A stretch of DNA of 58,501 nucleotides from NCBI GenBank assembly GCA_026400645.1, contig JAPLOP010000036.1:1-58501 (forward strand), in the 5' to 3' direction. The notes under the pieces are model-generated. The model saw only the letters and a program-made list of their open reading frames with translations, did no database searches and was not told the origin of the DNA. The stretch's first letter is position 1. Each line of letters begins with the position of its first letter. Position numbers and translations under genes: made by a program. Below, piece by piece: positions 1-9,554 of the stretch. Source of the DNA: Alphaproteobacteria bacterium. Lineage in GTDB: Bacteria; Pseudomonadota; Alphaproteobacteria; Paracaedibacterales; CAIULA01.

Positions 1-41
1 GAATACATGGGTCCCGCGATCAAGTCGCGGGATGACGGGGG
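1..41. repeat. Partial REP-like palindromic repeat (CCCGCGA/TCGCGGG family)
   Basis: A hairpin with arms CCCGCGA (13-19) and TCGCGGG (25-31) around TCAAG, followed by a G-rich tail. The same palindrome occurs as the second hairpin of the repeats near 33.8 kb and 41.7 kb. It is cut by the window edge and lies downstream of trkA. Confidence 0.7.
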
Positions 42-104
42 GTGCGCATTGTTTGATGTGAATTGCATACTAACCGAATGCCATTAACTAGGCGCCCCTG
101 TGAC

Positions 105-1481
105 TTACAAATAAGACGGGCGAATAGAAAAAATCTTTTCAACTTTTCGGATAGCATCTTTTTTCGCCAAGATGATGAGTCGATCCCCAACACTGACGAT
201 TGTTTTCTTGGGGAGGAGCAATATTTTATCCTCCCTCACAAGGGCGGCAATCATGATAGAGCCCTTGATTGATACATCATCAACGCTAAGCCCAATAATA
301 TGACTTGTTTCGCGGGCCTCGGCTTCGATGATTTCGGCATACCCATCGCCCAACGTGTGGGCGGACCGGATTCTTCCCTGCCGGACGTGCTGCAATATTG
401 TTGAAACCGTAATAGCCCGCGGGTTGATGATGCTATCGACGCCCAATGATGTAACAAGGGATGAATAATTAATATTGTTCAAAAGGGTAAATGATCGTTT
501 TGCCCCGCATCGCTTAGCAAGAAGACTGGCCAGTATATTGACCTTATCATCGTTTGTAACGGATATGGCTGTCTCGCAATTATGAACATTGGCTTCGGCC
601 AACACTTCGTAATCAAGCGCATCACCATGAAGAACCTCCGTGTTCCTTAAAAGATGGGCTGCCGCCTCGGATCGAATTAAATCTTTTTCAATAAGCTTGG
701 CTTTTATGTTGGGATGATTTGTTTCAAGTTCACTGGCCAACGTTTTTCCGATATTTCCACCGCCGATAATAACGACACGCCGACCTTCTTCTTCGATGTA
801 ACCAAAGGCCTCCATGGCCAAATGAATATCGCTATGTCTGATAACAAAATGGACATCATCATTGATCTGAAGCACATCATCCTTCTGCGGGAAAAAAAAT
901 ACGTCATTTCTGGAAATACAAAGAATAGCCAACTCTAATTTTGAAAATAGACTAGAAATCAACCGTAAGGGTGTGTTCAGAACCGGTGCACATGCCAAAA
1001 TACGCACCCCAATAACTTTGACGCGATCAAGTACCAAAGAAATAACATCAAATGCGCCCGAAATTTGTGTGTTTCGACTGAGCGTTTTAGCAACTTCCAT
1101 TTCAGGAGAAATCACAACATCAATTGCCAACCGTTGCGGGTGGAACATATTGGACCACGCTGGCTTCAGGTAATTTTGATTTCTAATCCGGGCTATTTTT
1201 GTTTCTAGCTGGAACAGAGACTGCACAACCTCACAAGCAATCATGTTGACTTCGTCCGAACCCGTTACGGCAATTAATAAATCTGCAGCCTCTGCCCCGG
1301 CCTGTTTCAAAACATCAGGATGAGAGGCAAATCCAACAATCGGTTGGACGTCAATTTTATCACTTATTCGCTTTAAAAGATCGGGGGATTGATCAACGAT
1401 CGTGATGTGATTTTCTTCAAGGGCCAAATATCGCGCTATGCTATAACCGACCTGTCCAGCCCCTAGGATAATAACCTTCAT
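105..1481 (-). CDS. trkA: Trk potassium uptake regulatory NAD-binding protein TrkA
   Basis: Peripheral cytoplasmic subunit that gates the TrkH/TrkG K+ channel by binding NAD(H). The 458 residues show the typical duplication: a Rossmann/RCK domain starting with GAGQVG (residues 7-12) plus a TrkA-C domain, then a second RCK half starting GGGNIG (about 240-245) plus a second TrkA-C domain. Length matches the full-size two-repeat family. It is the last gene of ntrY-ntrX-trkA, starting 3 nt after the ntrX stop, which is the conserved alphaproteobacterial order. No trkH is visible in the window. Confidence 0.95.
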   Translation of the reverse strand: MKVIILGAGQVGYSIARYLALEENHITIVDQSPDLLKRISDKIDVQPIVGFASHPDVLKQAGAEAADLLIAVTGSDEVNMIACEVVQSLFQLETKIARIRNQNYLKPAWSNMFHPQRLAIDVVISPEMEVAKTLSRNTQISGAFDVISLVLDRVKVIGVRILACAPVLNTPLRLISSLFSKLELAILCISRNDVFFFPQKDDVLQINDDVHFVIRHSDIHLAMEAFGYIEEEGRRVVIIGGGNIGKTLASELETNHPNIKAKLIEKDLIRSEAAAHLLRNTEVLHGDALDYEVLAEANVHNCETAISVTNDDKVNILASLLAKRCGAKRSFTLLNNINYSSLVTSLGVDSIINPRAITVSTILQHVRQGRIRSAHTLGDGYAEIIEAEARETSHIIGLSVDDVSIKGSIMIAALVREDKILLLPKKTIVSVGDRLIILAKKDAIRKVEKIFSIRPSYL

Positions 1482-1484
1482 AAG

Positions 1485-2942
1485 CTAAACAACCATGGGC
1501 TGGACAATCGCGCTGGGGTCATGCGCAGGTGAATCACAGATATCATGAGGTGACTTCGTGTCATGAACACCAAGCGCCCTTAGTTTACGGTGGAGGGCAG
1601 AACGCTCCATCCCGATAAATCGAGCCGTCTGAGAGATATTCCCCGAAAAACGCTGAACCTGCGTTAATAAATACTCTCGCTCAAAGGCTTCTCGTGCTTC
1701 CCTTAGGGGCAGCACAACAATATCGGCCGTTTTTTGTTGCCAGTTATTTGCAAAGACATTTCCCTGCACAATTTCGGATGGCAATTGTTCCTTTCGAACC
1801 GGATCACGTGGATCACCGCCGGCCATGATCAACACCCAATCGATAACATTTTTGATTTGTTGCAAATCGCCAGGCCAGGAATAAGATTGCAAAATAACGA
1901 TTGCTTCTTGGCTAAATTGGCGTGGCGCAACCCCTTTGGCTGCTGCTGCCTGCCCCATAAAGTGTTGGATCAATAAGGGAATATCAATCACCCTGTCCTT
2001 TAAGGATGGGACTTGGATGTGGGCCACGCTGAGCCTATAGAAAAGATCTTCGCGGAAATTCCCCTCTTGGATCATGATCATAACCTGATCAGAGCTTCCG
2101 GCGATAAATCGAACATCAATATCGATTTTTCGAGAATCCCCCACCCGTGTAAAAGCCTGTTCCTGCAAAACCCGAACAAGTTTCGACTGAATCGGCAGGG
2201 GCAGCTGGGTAACTTCATCAAAATAAATCGTGCCTGTGTGGGCCTTTTCAAGAAGCCCAATTTTCCTGGGGGCATTTTGTTGCGCCCCCGCAATTTCCGT
2301 TCCAAACAGTTCAGCCTCTAGCTGCTGGGGATGGAACGCTTGACAGCTGATGGAAACAAAGGGGCACGCTGACCGTTTGCTCAGGTTATGTATGTGACGC
2401 GCCAGCGCATCTTTGTTGGCGCCCGCTGGACCAGAAATAAAAACACGTCCGTTCGCGGCAGCTGCTTTTTCTGCTGCCTGGCGCACATGTGCTGTGGCTG
2501 GGGAATTACCAATTAAGGCAGCGCTGCTGATTTGGGCTTTGATTTTAAGTTCGTCATTTTCCCGCTTGAGACGAGAAGATTCGATAGCCCGCTGAACAAT
2601 CAGCAACAGACGCTCCACTTGGAACGGTTTTTCAATAAAATCGTACGCCCCTTTTTTAATGGCAGAGACAGCCGTTTCAATCGTGCTATGCCCGCTGATC
2701 ATGACAACAGGAACATAAGGATGGTCACGCTTGATAATATCAAGGATTTTTAGACCGTCCCGTTCGCTATCACCCAACCAAACATCAAGAATCACAAGAT
2801 GCGGCTGACGTTCCCTGATAATGTCCAGCGCAGCCAAACCATCGCTGGCAACACGCGTTTTATATCCTTCGTCAGAGAGAATGCCGGCTATTAATTCGCG
2901 GATGTCGGCTTCATCATCAACAACAAGGATGTCTTGTGACAT
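1485..2942 (-). CDS. ntrX: Nitrogen-regulation-type response regulator NtrX
   Basis: Response regulator partner of NtrY, 485 aa. Receiver domain at residues 1-120 with acidic pocket D9/D10, phosphoacceptor D53 and K105. AAA+ sigma-54-activator-like domain at about 143-380 with Walker B-like IYFDEV, and a Fis-type HTH near the C-terminus (SGNISQTARFIGMERSALH). The Walker A is degenerate (GPAGANKD, 171-178, where GxxGxGK is usual) and the GAFTGA sigma-54-contact loop is absent. Loss of GAFTGA is a known trait of alphaproteobacterial NtrX, which can act through sigma-70 promoters. It lies 26 nt after ntrY. Family certain; ATPase activity doubtful. Confidence 0.95.
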   Translation of the reverse strand: MSQDILVVDDEADIRELIAGILSDEGYKTRVASDGLAALDIIRERQPHLVILDVWLGDSERDGLKILDIIKRDHPYVPVVMISGHSTIETAVSAIKKGAYDFIEKPFQVERLLLIVQRAIESSRLKRENDELKIKAQISSAALIGNSPATAHVRQAAEKAAAANGRVFISGPAGANKDALARHIHNLSKRSACPFVSISCQAFHPQQLEAELFGTEIAGAQQNAPRKIGLLEKAHTGTIYFDEVTQLPLPIQSKLVRVLQEQAFTRVGDSRKIDIDVRFIAGSSDQVMIMIQEGNFREDLFYRLSVAHIQVPSLKDRVIDIPLLIQHFMGQAAAAKGVAPRQFSQEAIVILQSYSWPGDLQQIKNVIDWVLIMAGGDPRDPVRKEQLPSEIVQGNVFANNWQQKTADIVVLPLREAREAFEREYLLTQVQRFSGNISQTARFIGMERSALHRKLRALGVHDTKSPHDICDSPAHDPSAIVQPMVV

Positions 2943-2968
2943 AGTTTTTTCAGTCCTTATAGTTCAAT

Positions 2969-4765
2969 TTATTGAGAAAATGGAAAGGTCAACTGTACAC
3001 AGGCGCCGCCCAATATGCTATCCCCTAAATGCATGTGACCATTATGATCGGAAACAATTTTGGAAACAATAGCCAACCCAAGTCCGGTGCCTTTTTCTCT
3101 GGTTGTATAATAGGGTTCGGTCAATCGTTCACGCCCTTCTTGTGGGAATCCAGGTCCGTTGTCTTCAACTGTAATGACAACTTTTTCATCCTTTATTTCC
3201 AATGACAGAATAATAGTCGCTAGTTTTTTGATTAGCTGGGCAGCTGGGTGCGATTCACTGACAGCATTTATGGCATTCTGGAGGAGATTTGTCAAAGCCT
3301 GGCTGATCTGCTGTTTGTCGCAAAACCACGTAACGGGAGCCTCTGGCTTTCTGTATGTTATGCGAATCGATGAATGGGCTTGTTGCTGAAGAATAAGGGT
3401 GTGCCTTATCAATTCGGTTAGATCGACTTTTTCTATTTTTGGTTCCGGCATTCTGGCAAACGAAGAAAACTCATTAACCAAATTACCAATATTTTCTACC
3501 TGCCGGATAATGGTATCGATGCAGGATTGAAACGTCCGTGGATCGGATTTGATTTCCCTTAGATACCGCCGCTTTAACCGTTCAGCGGATAGTTGTATCG
3601 GCGTTAGGGGATTTTTGATCTCATGCGCTATTTTTCGGGCCACATCAGACCAAGCTGCCTTGCGTTGGCTAATGATCAAATCATGCTTTTGCTGTTGAAG
3701 TTGGTGTGTCATTTGATTAAAGGAATGAACCAGCTTATCCAATTCGTAATTCATGGGCTCCTCCTCGATTTTGACCGATAGATCCCCCTGACTTACAGAT
3801 TCTGCCGCTGCCATCAGCCGACTAATTGGCTTGATCAAAATGGTGGCAAATGTCAGGCCAATCCAAATAGCAGCCAACAGTAAAAGAAGGGCCACAAGAA
3901 AAAAGAAGGCGACAAAGGTGATTTGCAACCCCGAATGCTGCCCAGCCAAACGTAAATAATCCTGAAGAGCATTTTGCGTGTTGGTCAAATGCTGCAGAAC
4001 CGTTGGATCGATAAATTTTCCAACAAACAGGTATGTGTCCGTTGTGGGGTCCAGCCTGATAAGCGCCCTGACACGGTCACCAGATTCCGTTGTTACCGTA
4101 TCCCCGGACCGCGCTGTGTCAAAATCAGAATAAGATATTTTCTCGAATTCCAAAGCAAATGTCAGATAAGAACGGGCCACAACTTCTTTTGTTCCATTAA
4201 AAATGAGAACCTCTTCCAGTCCATGCTCATCTGCGGCATCATTCAAAATTTGTGAAAAGGCTTCTGGATTATCGATATATAAAGAAACTTGGGGACGCAA
4301 TTTGTTGGCCAAATTCAGCGCATCAATGACGACCGCCTTTTTATGTTCCCTAAGATAGGCCTCGGCCACAATTCGAGCCTCCTCTAGGGTATCCTTAACC
4401 GGCTGACCAAACCATGTTTCAACACCAACGTTAAAAAATAATGCAGAAAAGCCAGCCCCACAAATGACCGGGACAATGACGACTGTGGAAAACAAGGCAA
4501 CAATATGAACGTGAAGTTTGGATCCGACCAACCCGCGTTTTCTCTCCAGCCATAATTCAACCAACCTTTTGGCGATAAAAATAGCCAGCAAAAGCAACAA
4601 GATCAAATCAAGATAAATAAAGGGAAGAATCGTTCTGGTTTTGGCTTCTAAGTTGGAACTTTCGGAAAAAAGAACCCAAAAAGTCCCAATACCCGAAAGA
4701 AGCGCCAGAAAGCTTAAGGCAAACGGTATTTTGCGGGAAAGATTAGAGTTATGCGCAACCGCCAA
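2969..4765 (-). CDS. ntrY: Sensor histidine kinase NtrY-like, PAS-less
   Basis: Membrane sensor kinase, 598 aa. It has three N-terminal membrane segments (about 15-32, 46-65, 88-112), a periplasmic sensor region (about 113-280), a fourth membrane segment (about 283-312), HAMP (about 305-357), HisKA with phosphoacceptor H381 in AHEIKNPLTP, and a C-terminal ATPase domain with DNGPGFP and GTGLGLAI. Free-living alphaproteobacterial NtrY is usually well over 700 aa because of a PAS domain between HAMP and HisKA. Here only about 23 residues separate them, so the PAS domain is absent; Rickettsia NtrY-like proteins have a similar short length. First gene of the ntrYX-trkA operon. Confidence 0.93.
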   Translation of the reverse strand: MAVAHNSNLSRKIPFALSFLALLSGIGTFWVLFSESSNLEAKTRTILPFIYLDLILLLLLAIFIAKRLVELWLERKRGLVGSKLHVHIVALFSTVVIVPVICGAGFSALFFNVGVETWFGQPVKDTLEEARIVAEAYLREHKKAVVIDALNLANKLRPQVSLYIDNPEAFSQILNDAADEHGLEEVLIFNGTKEVVARSYLTFALEFEKISYSDFDTARSGDTVTTESGDRVRALIRLDPTTDTYLFVGKFIDPTVLQHLTNTQNALQDYLRLAGQHSGLQITFVAFFFLVALLLLLAAIWIGLTFATILIKPISRLMAAAESVSQGDLSVKIEEEPMNYELDKLVHSFNQMTHQLQQQKHDLIISQRKAAWSDVARKIAHEIKNPLTPIQLSAERLKRRYLREIKSDPRTFQSCIDTIIRQVENIGNLVNEFSSFARMPEPKIEKVDLTELIRHTLILQQQAHSSIRITYRKPEAPVTWFCDKQQISQALTNLLQNAINAVSESHPAAQLIKKLATIILSLEIKDEKVVITVEDNGPGFPQEGRERLTEPYYTTREKGTGLGLAIVSKIVSDHNGHMHLGDSILGGACVQLTFPFSQ

Positions 4766-4845
4766 AAAACGGGCATAAACGGGCGAAAATGCAAGAATAA
4801 TGGGCCTCTTCAGTCAGGGTCATCCTGGAAAAATATACCTTATTT

Positions 4846-4863
4846 AATCTGAGTTCGATATAA
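4846..4863. repeat. Solo degenerate copy of the rluD/motB element terminus
   Basis: Eighteen bases matching the inverted terminus of the 11861-12016 element at 15 of 18 positions (core CTGAGTTCGA identical). No mate end was seen nearby. Probably a decayed relic. Confidence 0.45.
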
Positions 4864-4896
4864 GAATCCCCAAAAATCTCACATTTTTCCTTGGTA

Positions 4897-5008
4897 ATCC
4901 TGGATTGCTTCGTCGCCATGCTCCTCGCAACGACGTCTTTGCGATGAGGGCGAAGCCCGAGGAAGCAATCCAGGAATCGCTCCGAACTCATGAAGATTTA
5001 TTGAAAAT
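4897..5008. repeat. Palindromic intergenic repeat, copy 1
   Basis: Contains CCTGGATTGCTTCGTCGCC and, facing it, GAGGAAGCAATCCAGG, with GGGCGAAGCCC between, and ends in TTTATTGAAAAT. Copies at 15121-15260 and 52628-52739 share the core and the right end. It occupies most of the roughly 360-bp gap between the divergent ntrY and clpV genes. An open frame running through it (about 4749-4991) is a by-product of the repeat and not a gene. No other feature was recognised in this gap. Confidence 0.75.
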
Positions 5009-5126
5009 GGCATTAGCCGAAAATCCATGAAAATAAAATTTCGTTTAAAATTCTGTAAAAATATGTAAGCTTAGAAGATATGGGCTTTCCCCAAAAACAC
5101 GCTTATTTAAAGGGCAATTTCGTTCC

Positions 5127-7778
5127 ATGAAAATGCTAATCGCAAAGCTGAATCCAATATGTAAAAAAGCCCTAGAAGGGGCTGCCGGCCTTTGCATGGC
5201 AAAGGGACACTATAATATTGAGCTGGAGCATTTCCTGCTCAAGCTTTTTGAGCTGCCCGAAACCGATGCCCAGCTTATTTTGCGATATTATGAAATTGAC
5301 TTACAAACAGTTTTAAAACACTTTATTTCTGCTGTTGATAAATTTCCAGGCGGAAATAGTGGTACCCCTGTTTTCTCAAAACATATTTTAAATGCACTGG
5401 AGGAAGCCTGGCTCGCGTCGTCTTTGACTTTGGGATATCCGTCAATACGGTCAGGCGCACTATTGTTGGCGTTAATTGATATTGACCCATTAAGGGGGAT
5501 TTTACTAGAAAGCTGTCCGTTATTGCTCAGAATCTCCCGGTTATCATTACGCCGGGATATACATGATTTGTTGGGATCCAGCAAGGAAACCTGTCCATCC
5601 GACTCCACATCAAAGGGGTCATCGGCTTTAACCCCCACAGGTGAACAAAATGGGGGTGCACAATCCGAGGCGGAACCAGCCATACCGGAATCAAAAAGCG
5701 CCTTAAATCAATACACGATTGATCTGACAGCGGCCGCCCAAAAAGGCAAATTGGACCCGATCCATGGTCGTGATGTTGAAATTCGCCAGATGATAGAAAT
5801 TTTATCCCGCAGGCGTCAAAATAACCCGATTCTGGTTGGCGATGCCGGGGTTGGCAAAACAGCCATTGTCGAGGGGTTGGCCTGTCGAATCCGCGATGGG
5901 AACGTCCCGCCATTTCTGCAGCAAGCACACCTTCATCGGCTTGACGTTGGGTTATTGCAAGCCGGCGCAAGCGCCAAGGGACAGTTCGAGGAACGCATCA
6001 ATCAACTTTTACAAGAAGTCCAGCTATCGCCACATCCCATCATTTTGTTTATTGACGAAGCCCACACGTTACTAGGGGCAGGTGGCGCACAGGGCCTGGG
6101 CGATGCAGCCAGCTTGTTAAAGCCAGCTTTGGCCAGGGGGGAATTGCGAACAATTGCCGCAACGACCTGGGCAGAATACAAACGCTATATCGAAAAGGAT
6201 GCGGCATTAACGCGACGGTTTGAACGTATCAAGGTCAAGGAACCAACCCCCGAAGAAACCGTTCCTATGCTGTATCAAATTCATCAGCAATTTGCGGTGC
6301 ACCACGATGTTAATATTTTACAAGAAGCCCTGGAAGCATCAGCCCATCTTTCCCATCGGTTTTTGCCAGAACGTCGATTGCCCGATAAAGCTGTTAGTGT
6401 TTTGGATACGGCATGCGCGCAGGTTGCCCTGTCACTGTCTGGATTTCCTGAGGAACTGCAAACCTGTATGAGCAAACTCCATGTACGGGAATTGGAACGC
6501 CAAATCATTCATCAGGAACAAAAACAGGCGATGATTCCACATGAATCCGGGCCGTCCGCCTTGCATGCCTCTGCTTTACATGGTCGACTTGAAACAATAG
6601 GGTCTGAAATTGCTCAACTCCATCAACAAAAGGAAGCCGTAACGGATCGCTGGCAACAGCAAAAACAGCTTATCCAGCAAACCCTGGATATCAAACAACA
6701 AATTGCGGAACTTGGATCAGCACAGGAACATTCCAGTGAAGCGATCAGTCTCAAAAAACAGCTTGCCCACCTTCATCAGACACTGCAACAAACACCATCG
6801 CATGAGCTTTTGGTATCCCATGCGGTTGATAAACTGGCGGTCGCGCGTGTGATTTCGAGCTGGACCGGGATTCCGATTGATATGATTTTATCCCAGGGCA
6901 CCAATATTGTTCTGGAGGATTTGGTTAACACGCTTAGCAAAAGAATTATTGGCCAGGATTATGCGTTGCATGCGATCGCCAAAAGCATCGTGAGTTATCA
7001 GATTGGATTGAACGATTCCAATAAGCCAATTGGGGTGTTCCTGTTGGCGGGACCCAGCGGCGTTGGAAAAACGGAAACAGCGTTGGCCCTGGCAGAAACA
7101 ATGACGGGACACCAACGGCATCTTGTTCATCTGAATATGGCAGAATTTCAAGAATCCCATTCTATTGCCATATTAAAGGGGGCGCCACCCGGATACATTG
7201 GCCATGGAAAGGGGGGAACGCTGACGGAGGCTGTGCGCCAAAATCCGTATAGTGTTGTTCTGCTGGATGAAGTCGATCGGGCCCATTCCGATATTATCAG
7301 CCTGTTTGCCCAGATTTTCGATAAAGGCATCGTAGAGGATAGCGAGGGGATAGAGGTCGATTTTTCAAACACGTTGTTTATTCTAACGACCAATCAGGGG
7401 GAGGGGCTGATCGAAGGCAAGCATCAGCGATTAAAAGAAACCGAGGATCGGCAAATTTTATTTAACAACCTAACAAATCAACTAAGCGATGATCTGCGGG
7501 GAACATTCGGATCATCCTTTATGTCACGCATAGCGGTGATCCCCTATTTGCCATTAACAACCGATGCCATCAAGCAGATCATTCGATTAAAGCTGGATCA
7601 TCTGCAACAGAAAATAACATTAAAGTACGGGCATTCGTTAGATCATTCCGATGAATTGATTGAATCAATTGTCCATTTGTTCGATGGCCAGGACAAAGAC
7701 CTTCGATTCATCGATACGTACCTTCGACAACACGTCGCGGCGGAATTAGCAAAGCAAAAGGGAACTTCTGGGATTTAA
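5127..7778 (+). CDS. clpV: Orphan ClpV/TssH-type AAA+ ATPase
   Basis: Double-ring Hsp100 ATPase, 883 aa. Its N-terminal domain (about 1-150) has the ClpV signature of [30 protein letters not shown] and GNSGTPVFS. The first AAA+ module has Walker A GDAGVGKT (about 238-245) and Walker B ILFIDEAH; then come a coiled-coil middle domain (about 440-570) and a second AAA+ module with GPSGVGKT and [11 protein letters not shown]. The phrases [24 protein letters not shown] and [11 protein letters not shown] favour the TssH/ClpV family over ClpA or ClpB. ClpV normally dismantles contracted TssB-TssC sheaths of type VI secretion, but no other tss gene lies in this window. The next two genes encode exported proteins. 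The ATPase family is certain; a secretion role is inferred. Confidence 0.88.
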   Translation: MKMLIAKLNPICKKALEGAAGLCMAKGHYNIELEHFLLKLFELPETDAQLILRYYEIDLQTVLKHFISAVDKFPGGNSGTPVFSKHILNALEEAWLASSLTLGYPSIRSGALLLALIDIDPLRGILLESCPLLLRISRLSLRRDIHDLLGSSKETCPSDSTSKGSSALTPTGEQNGGAQSEAEPAIPESKSALNQYTIDLTAAAQKGKLDPIHGRDVEIRQMIEILSRRRQNNPILVGDAGVGKTAIVEGLACRIRDGNVPPFLQQAHLHRLDVGLLQAGASAKGQFEERINQLLQEVQLSPHPIILFIDEAHTLLGAGGAQGLGDAASLLKPALARGELRTIAATTWAEYKRYIEKDAALTRRFERIKVKEPTPEETVPMLYQIHQQFAVHHDVNILQEALEASAHLSHRFLPERRLPDKAVSVLDTACAQVALSLSGFPEELQTCMSKLHVRELERQIIHQEQKQAMIPHESGPSALHASALHGRLETIGSEIAQLHQQKEAVTDRWQQQKQLIQQTLDIKQQIAELGSAQEHSSEAISLKKQLAHLHQTLQQTPSHELLVSHAVDKLAVARVISSWTGIPIDMILSQGTNIVLEDLVNTLSKRIIGQDYALHAIAKSIVSYQIGLNDSNKPIGVFLLAGPSGVGKTETALALAETMTGHQRHLVHLNMAEFQESHSIAILKGAPPGYIGHGKGGTLTEAVRQNPYSVVLLDEVDRAHSDIISLFAQIFDKGIVEDSEGIEVDFSNTLFILTTNQGEGLIEGKHQRLKETEDRQILFNNLTNQLSDDLRGTFGSSFMSRIAVIPYLPLTTDAIKQIIRLKLDHLQQKITLKYGHSLDHSDELIESIVHLFDGQDKDLRFIDTYLRQHVAAELAKQKGTSGI

Positions 7779-7912
7779 ATTCCTGTCAGTATTGTCTTGA
7801 GTTTACTCGTTCTTAATACTATATATAACGTTAATAATTACGCATCATAAAATTTCCACAGGTAGTTTTGTGCATTAATTTTTAACAAGATAATGGGGAA
7901 TACATAAAAATC

Positions 7913-8785
7913 ATGACAGGCTTCAGGTTTAAACCCAATAAGATAGAATCAAAATTCATTGGCTGCTGGCTTATGCTTTTGATTATTCGTTATGGAGCCC
8001 AGGCAATCAATATGCCTGAAAAAAAAGAACAAACAGGCTCCGGAAACGACACGCCGTTAAAAAATGATGCTCTTCATAAAAATGACCTCTTGCGAGCAGG
8101 AGACTTAGAAAATCAACAGGGCTTTGATCTGTATAAACTAGGGACGATTAATAGTCTAAAAAAAGCCCGAGAGTATTTTAAACATACGGCCGATCAAGGG
8201 CAGGCGACGGCGCAACACAATTATGCCACCATGCTTCGTAATGGAGAGGGTGGGGACAAAAACGCCGAAGAAGCACGCAAATATTATAAACTGGCAGCCG
8301 ACCAAGGATACACAAAGGCGCAAAACAACTATGCGAAAATGCTTCGTTATGGAGAGGGCGGAGACAGAAATCTTGGCGAGGCTCGCAAATACCTTAAGCG
8401 TGCCGCCGATCAAGGGCATGCAATAGCACAAGGTCATTATGGCGATATGCTTTATGATGGAGAAGGCGGATATAGAAACCAAGAGGAAGCACGAAAATAT
8501 TGTAAAATGTCTGCCGATCAAGGGCTGGCAGAGACACAGGGTGGCTATGGTTACATGCTCTATTTGGGAGAGGGTGGGGATAAAAACCCAGAAGAAGGGC
8601 GTAAATATATGAAATTATCTGCAGATCAAGGACTTGCCCCCGCGCAGCATATTTATGCTGATATGCTTGAAAATGGCGAAGGCGGGGACAAAAATATTGA
8701 AGAGGCCAAAAGATATCGAAAGCTAGCCTCTGATCAGGGCCTTGGATCAACTCCTGATTATTTCGACACGATATCCAGGGAATAG
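7913..8785 (+). CDS. Secreted Sel1-like repeat protein
   Basis: 290 aa. The first ~33 residues contain a basic start and a hydrophobic stretch (FIGCWLMLLIIRYGAQA), fitting a signal peptide. From about residue 70 onward there are about six Sel1/TPR-like repeats of 36 residues, each of the form A..YY..AADQG.A.AQ..Y..ML..GEGGDKN.EEA. Sel1 proteins are alpha-solenoid scaffolds that mediate protein-protein contacts and are common among secreted host-interaction factors of intracellular bacteria. The repeats here are very alike (GEGGDKN recurs), suggesting recent duplication. It sits 134 bp downstream of clpV on the same strand. Target unknown. Confidence 0.85.
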   Translation: MTGFRFKPNKIESKFIGCWLMLLIIRYGAQAINMPEKKEQTGSGNDTPLKNDALHKNDLLRAGDLENQQGFDLYKLGTINSLKKAREYFKHTADQGQATAQHNYATMLRNGEGGDKNAEEARKYYKLAADQGYTKAQNNYAKMLRYGEGGDRNLGEARKYLKRAADQGHAIAQGHYGDMLYDGEGGYRNQEEARKYCKMSADQGLAETQGGYGYMLYLGEGGDKNPEEGRKYMKLSADQGLAPAQHIYADMLENGEGGDKNIEEAKRYRKLASDQGLGSTPDYFDTISRE

Positions 8786-8828
8786 ATCCCTGTTTTTTCA
8801 CCCAGAACCGGCATAATATTGGATGCCA

Positions 8829-8854
8829 AAAGGGCTTTTTAGGGCCCTTTGTTT
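8829..8854. terminator. Hairpin between convergent genes
   Basis: Stem AAAGGGC (8829-8835) and GCCCTTT (8844-8850), then GTTT. It lies between the ends of the Sel1 gene and the opposite-strand secreted protein gene, so it may end transcription from both sides. Confidence 0.5.
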
Positions 8855-8869
8855 CAAGATAGGACGGGA

Positions 8870-9349
8870 TTATTTCCCAGATTCTTCCTTGGTATTGACT
8901 TCGTTTGCCTCTGGCAGATGTCGCCAAATCACAATGCTATACTTATCAGCATCAGAGTCTGCGGTGAAAGCGTACAACACTTTGCTGTGTGACCTTAAGT
9001 CGGCATCATAACCATCACCTATGTAAGGATTGCAACCATCCTCCTCGAACTTATAACCCCCTGCCTCTCCAGGTAATACAGAGGAATTTGGCCTGGATTC
9101 AGGTAAGCTCTTATCTACCGATTTATGTACAGTATATTCCCACCGAACATTGTCGCCTACAATGACCTCTCCCTTTGGATTTCCTGTTTGAATCAGCACT
9201 GCAGTTAGATCCCTCATGGCGCCAGAGGTTAGCGGGGCACGATTTGTAATTTTATCCTGCCAACTAGCCAAAGCGGCGGCGTTGCCATCCGGCAAAAATG
9301 TAGCAGACAACAGTAACAATAAACTTAAATATTTAAAAAATTTCATCAT
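8870..9349 (-). CDS. Exported protein of unknown function
   Basis: 159 aa if started at the ATG that follows GGAG with a 6-nt spacer; a GTG/ATG start four codons upstream (9361) would place that GGAG inside the gene. It has a clear signal peptide, a run of leucines (FKYLSLLLLLSATFLP) with likely cleavage near DGNAAALA. The mature part (about 130 aa) is rich in Asp, Ser and Tyr, with one Cys in EEDGCNPYIGDGYD and no recognised domain. It is convergent with the Sel1 gene and divergent from the aldolase gene. Function unknown; periplasmic or secreted by inference. Confidence 0.7.
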   Translation of the reverse strand: MMKFFKYLSLLLLLSATFLPDGNAAALASWQDKITNRAPLTSGAMRDLTAVLIQTGNPKGEVIVGDNVRWEYTVHKSVDKSLPESRPNSSVLPGEAGGYKFEEDGCNPYIGDGYDADLRSHSKVLYAFTADSDADKYSIVIWRHLPEANEVNTKEESGK

Positions 9350-9554
9350 AACAAGCTCCATAAAAATTTATATTTGTATTCGACCACTCAGCACACTCTA
9401 TATATAACATGAAATACATTAAAATGTCATAATAATTATAGTCAATCAAAAGCATATGCAACAGAACTGGCAAAGCACACAACAAAATCATTGTTCTTTG
9501 GTGGGAATTTTCTTATCATTCTAGATAACAGTAATTTTCTCGGCGTTTGATATC

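Noticed and set aside
4749-4991. 80-codon frame upstream of ntrY
   Set aside because: It consists largely of the palindromic repeat translated; the same peptide (DCFLGLRPHR) appears from the 52.6-kb copy, so it is a repeat artefact.
8870-9349. The exported protein near clpV as a T6SS component
   Set aside because: Signal peptide plus no Hcp, VgrG, PAAR or Tss motif; only the proximity suggests a link.
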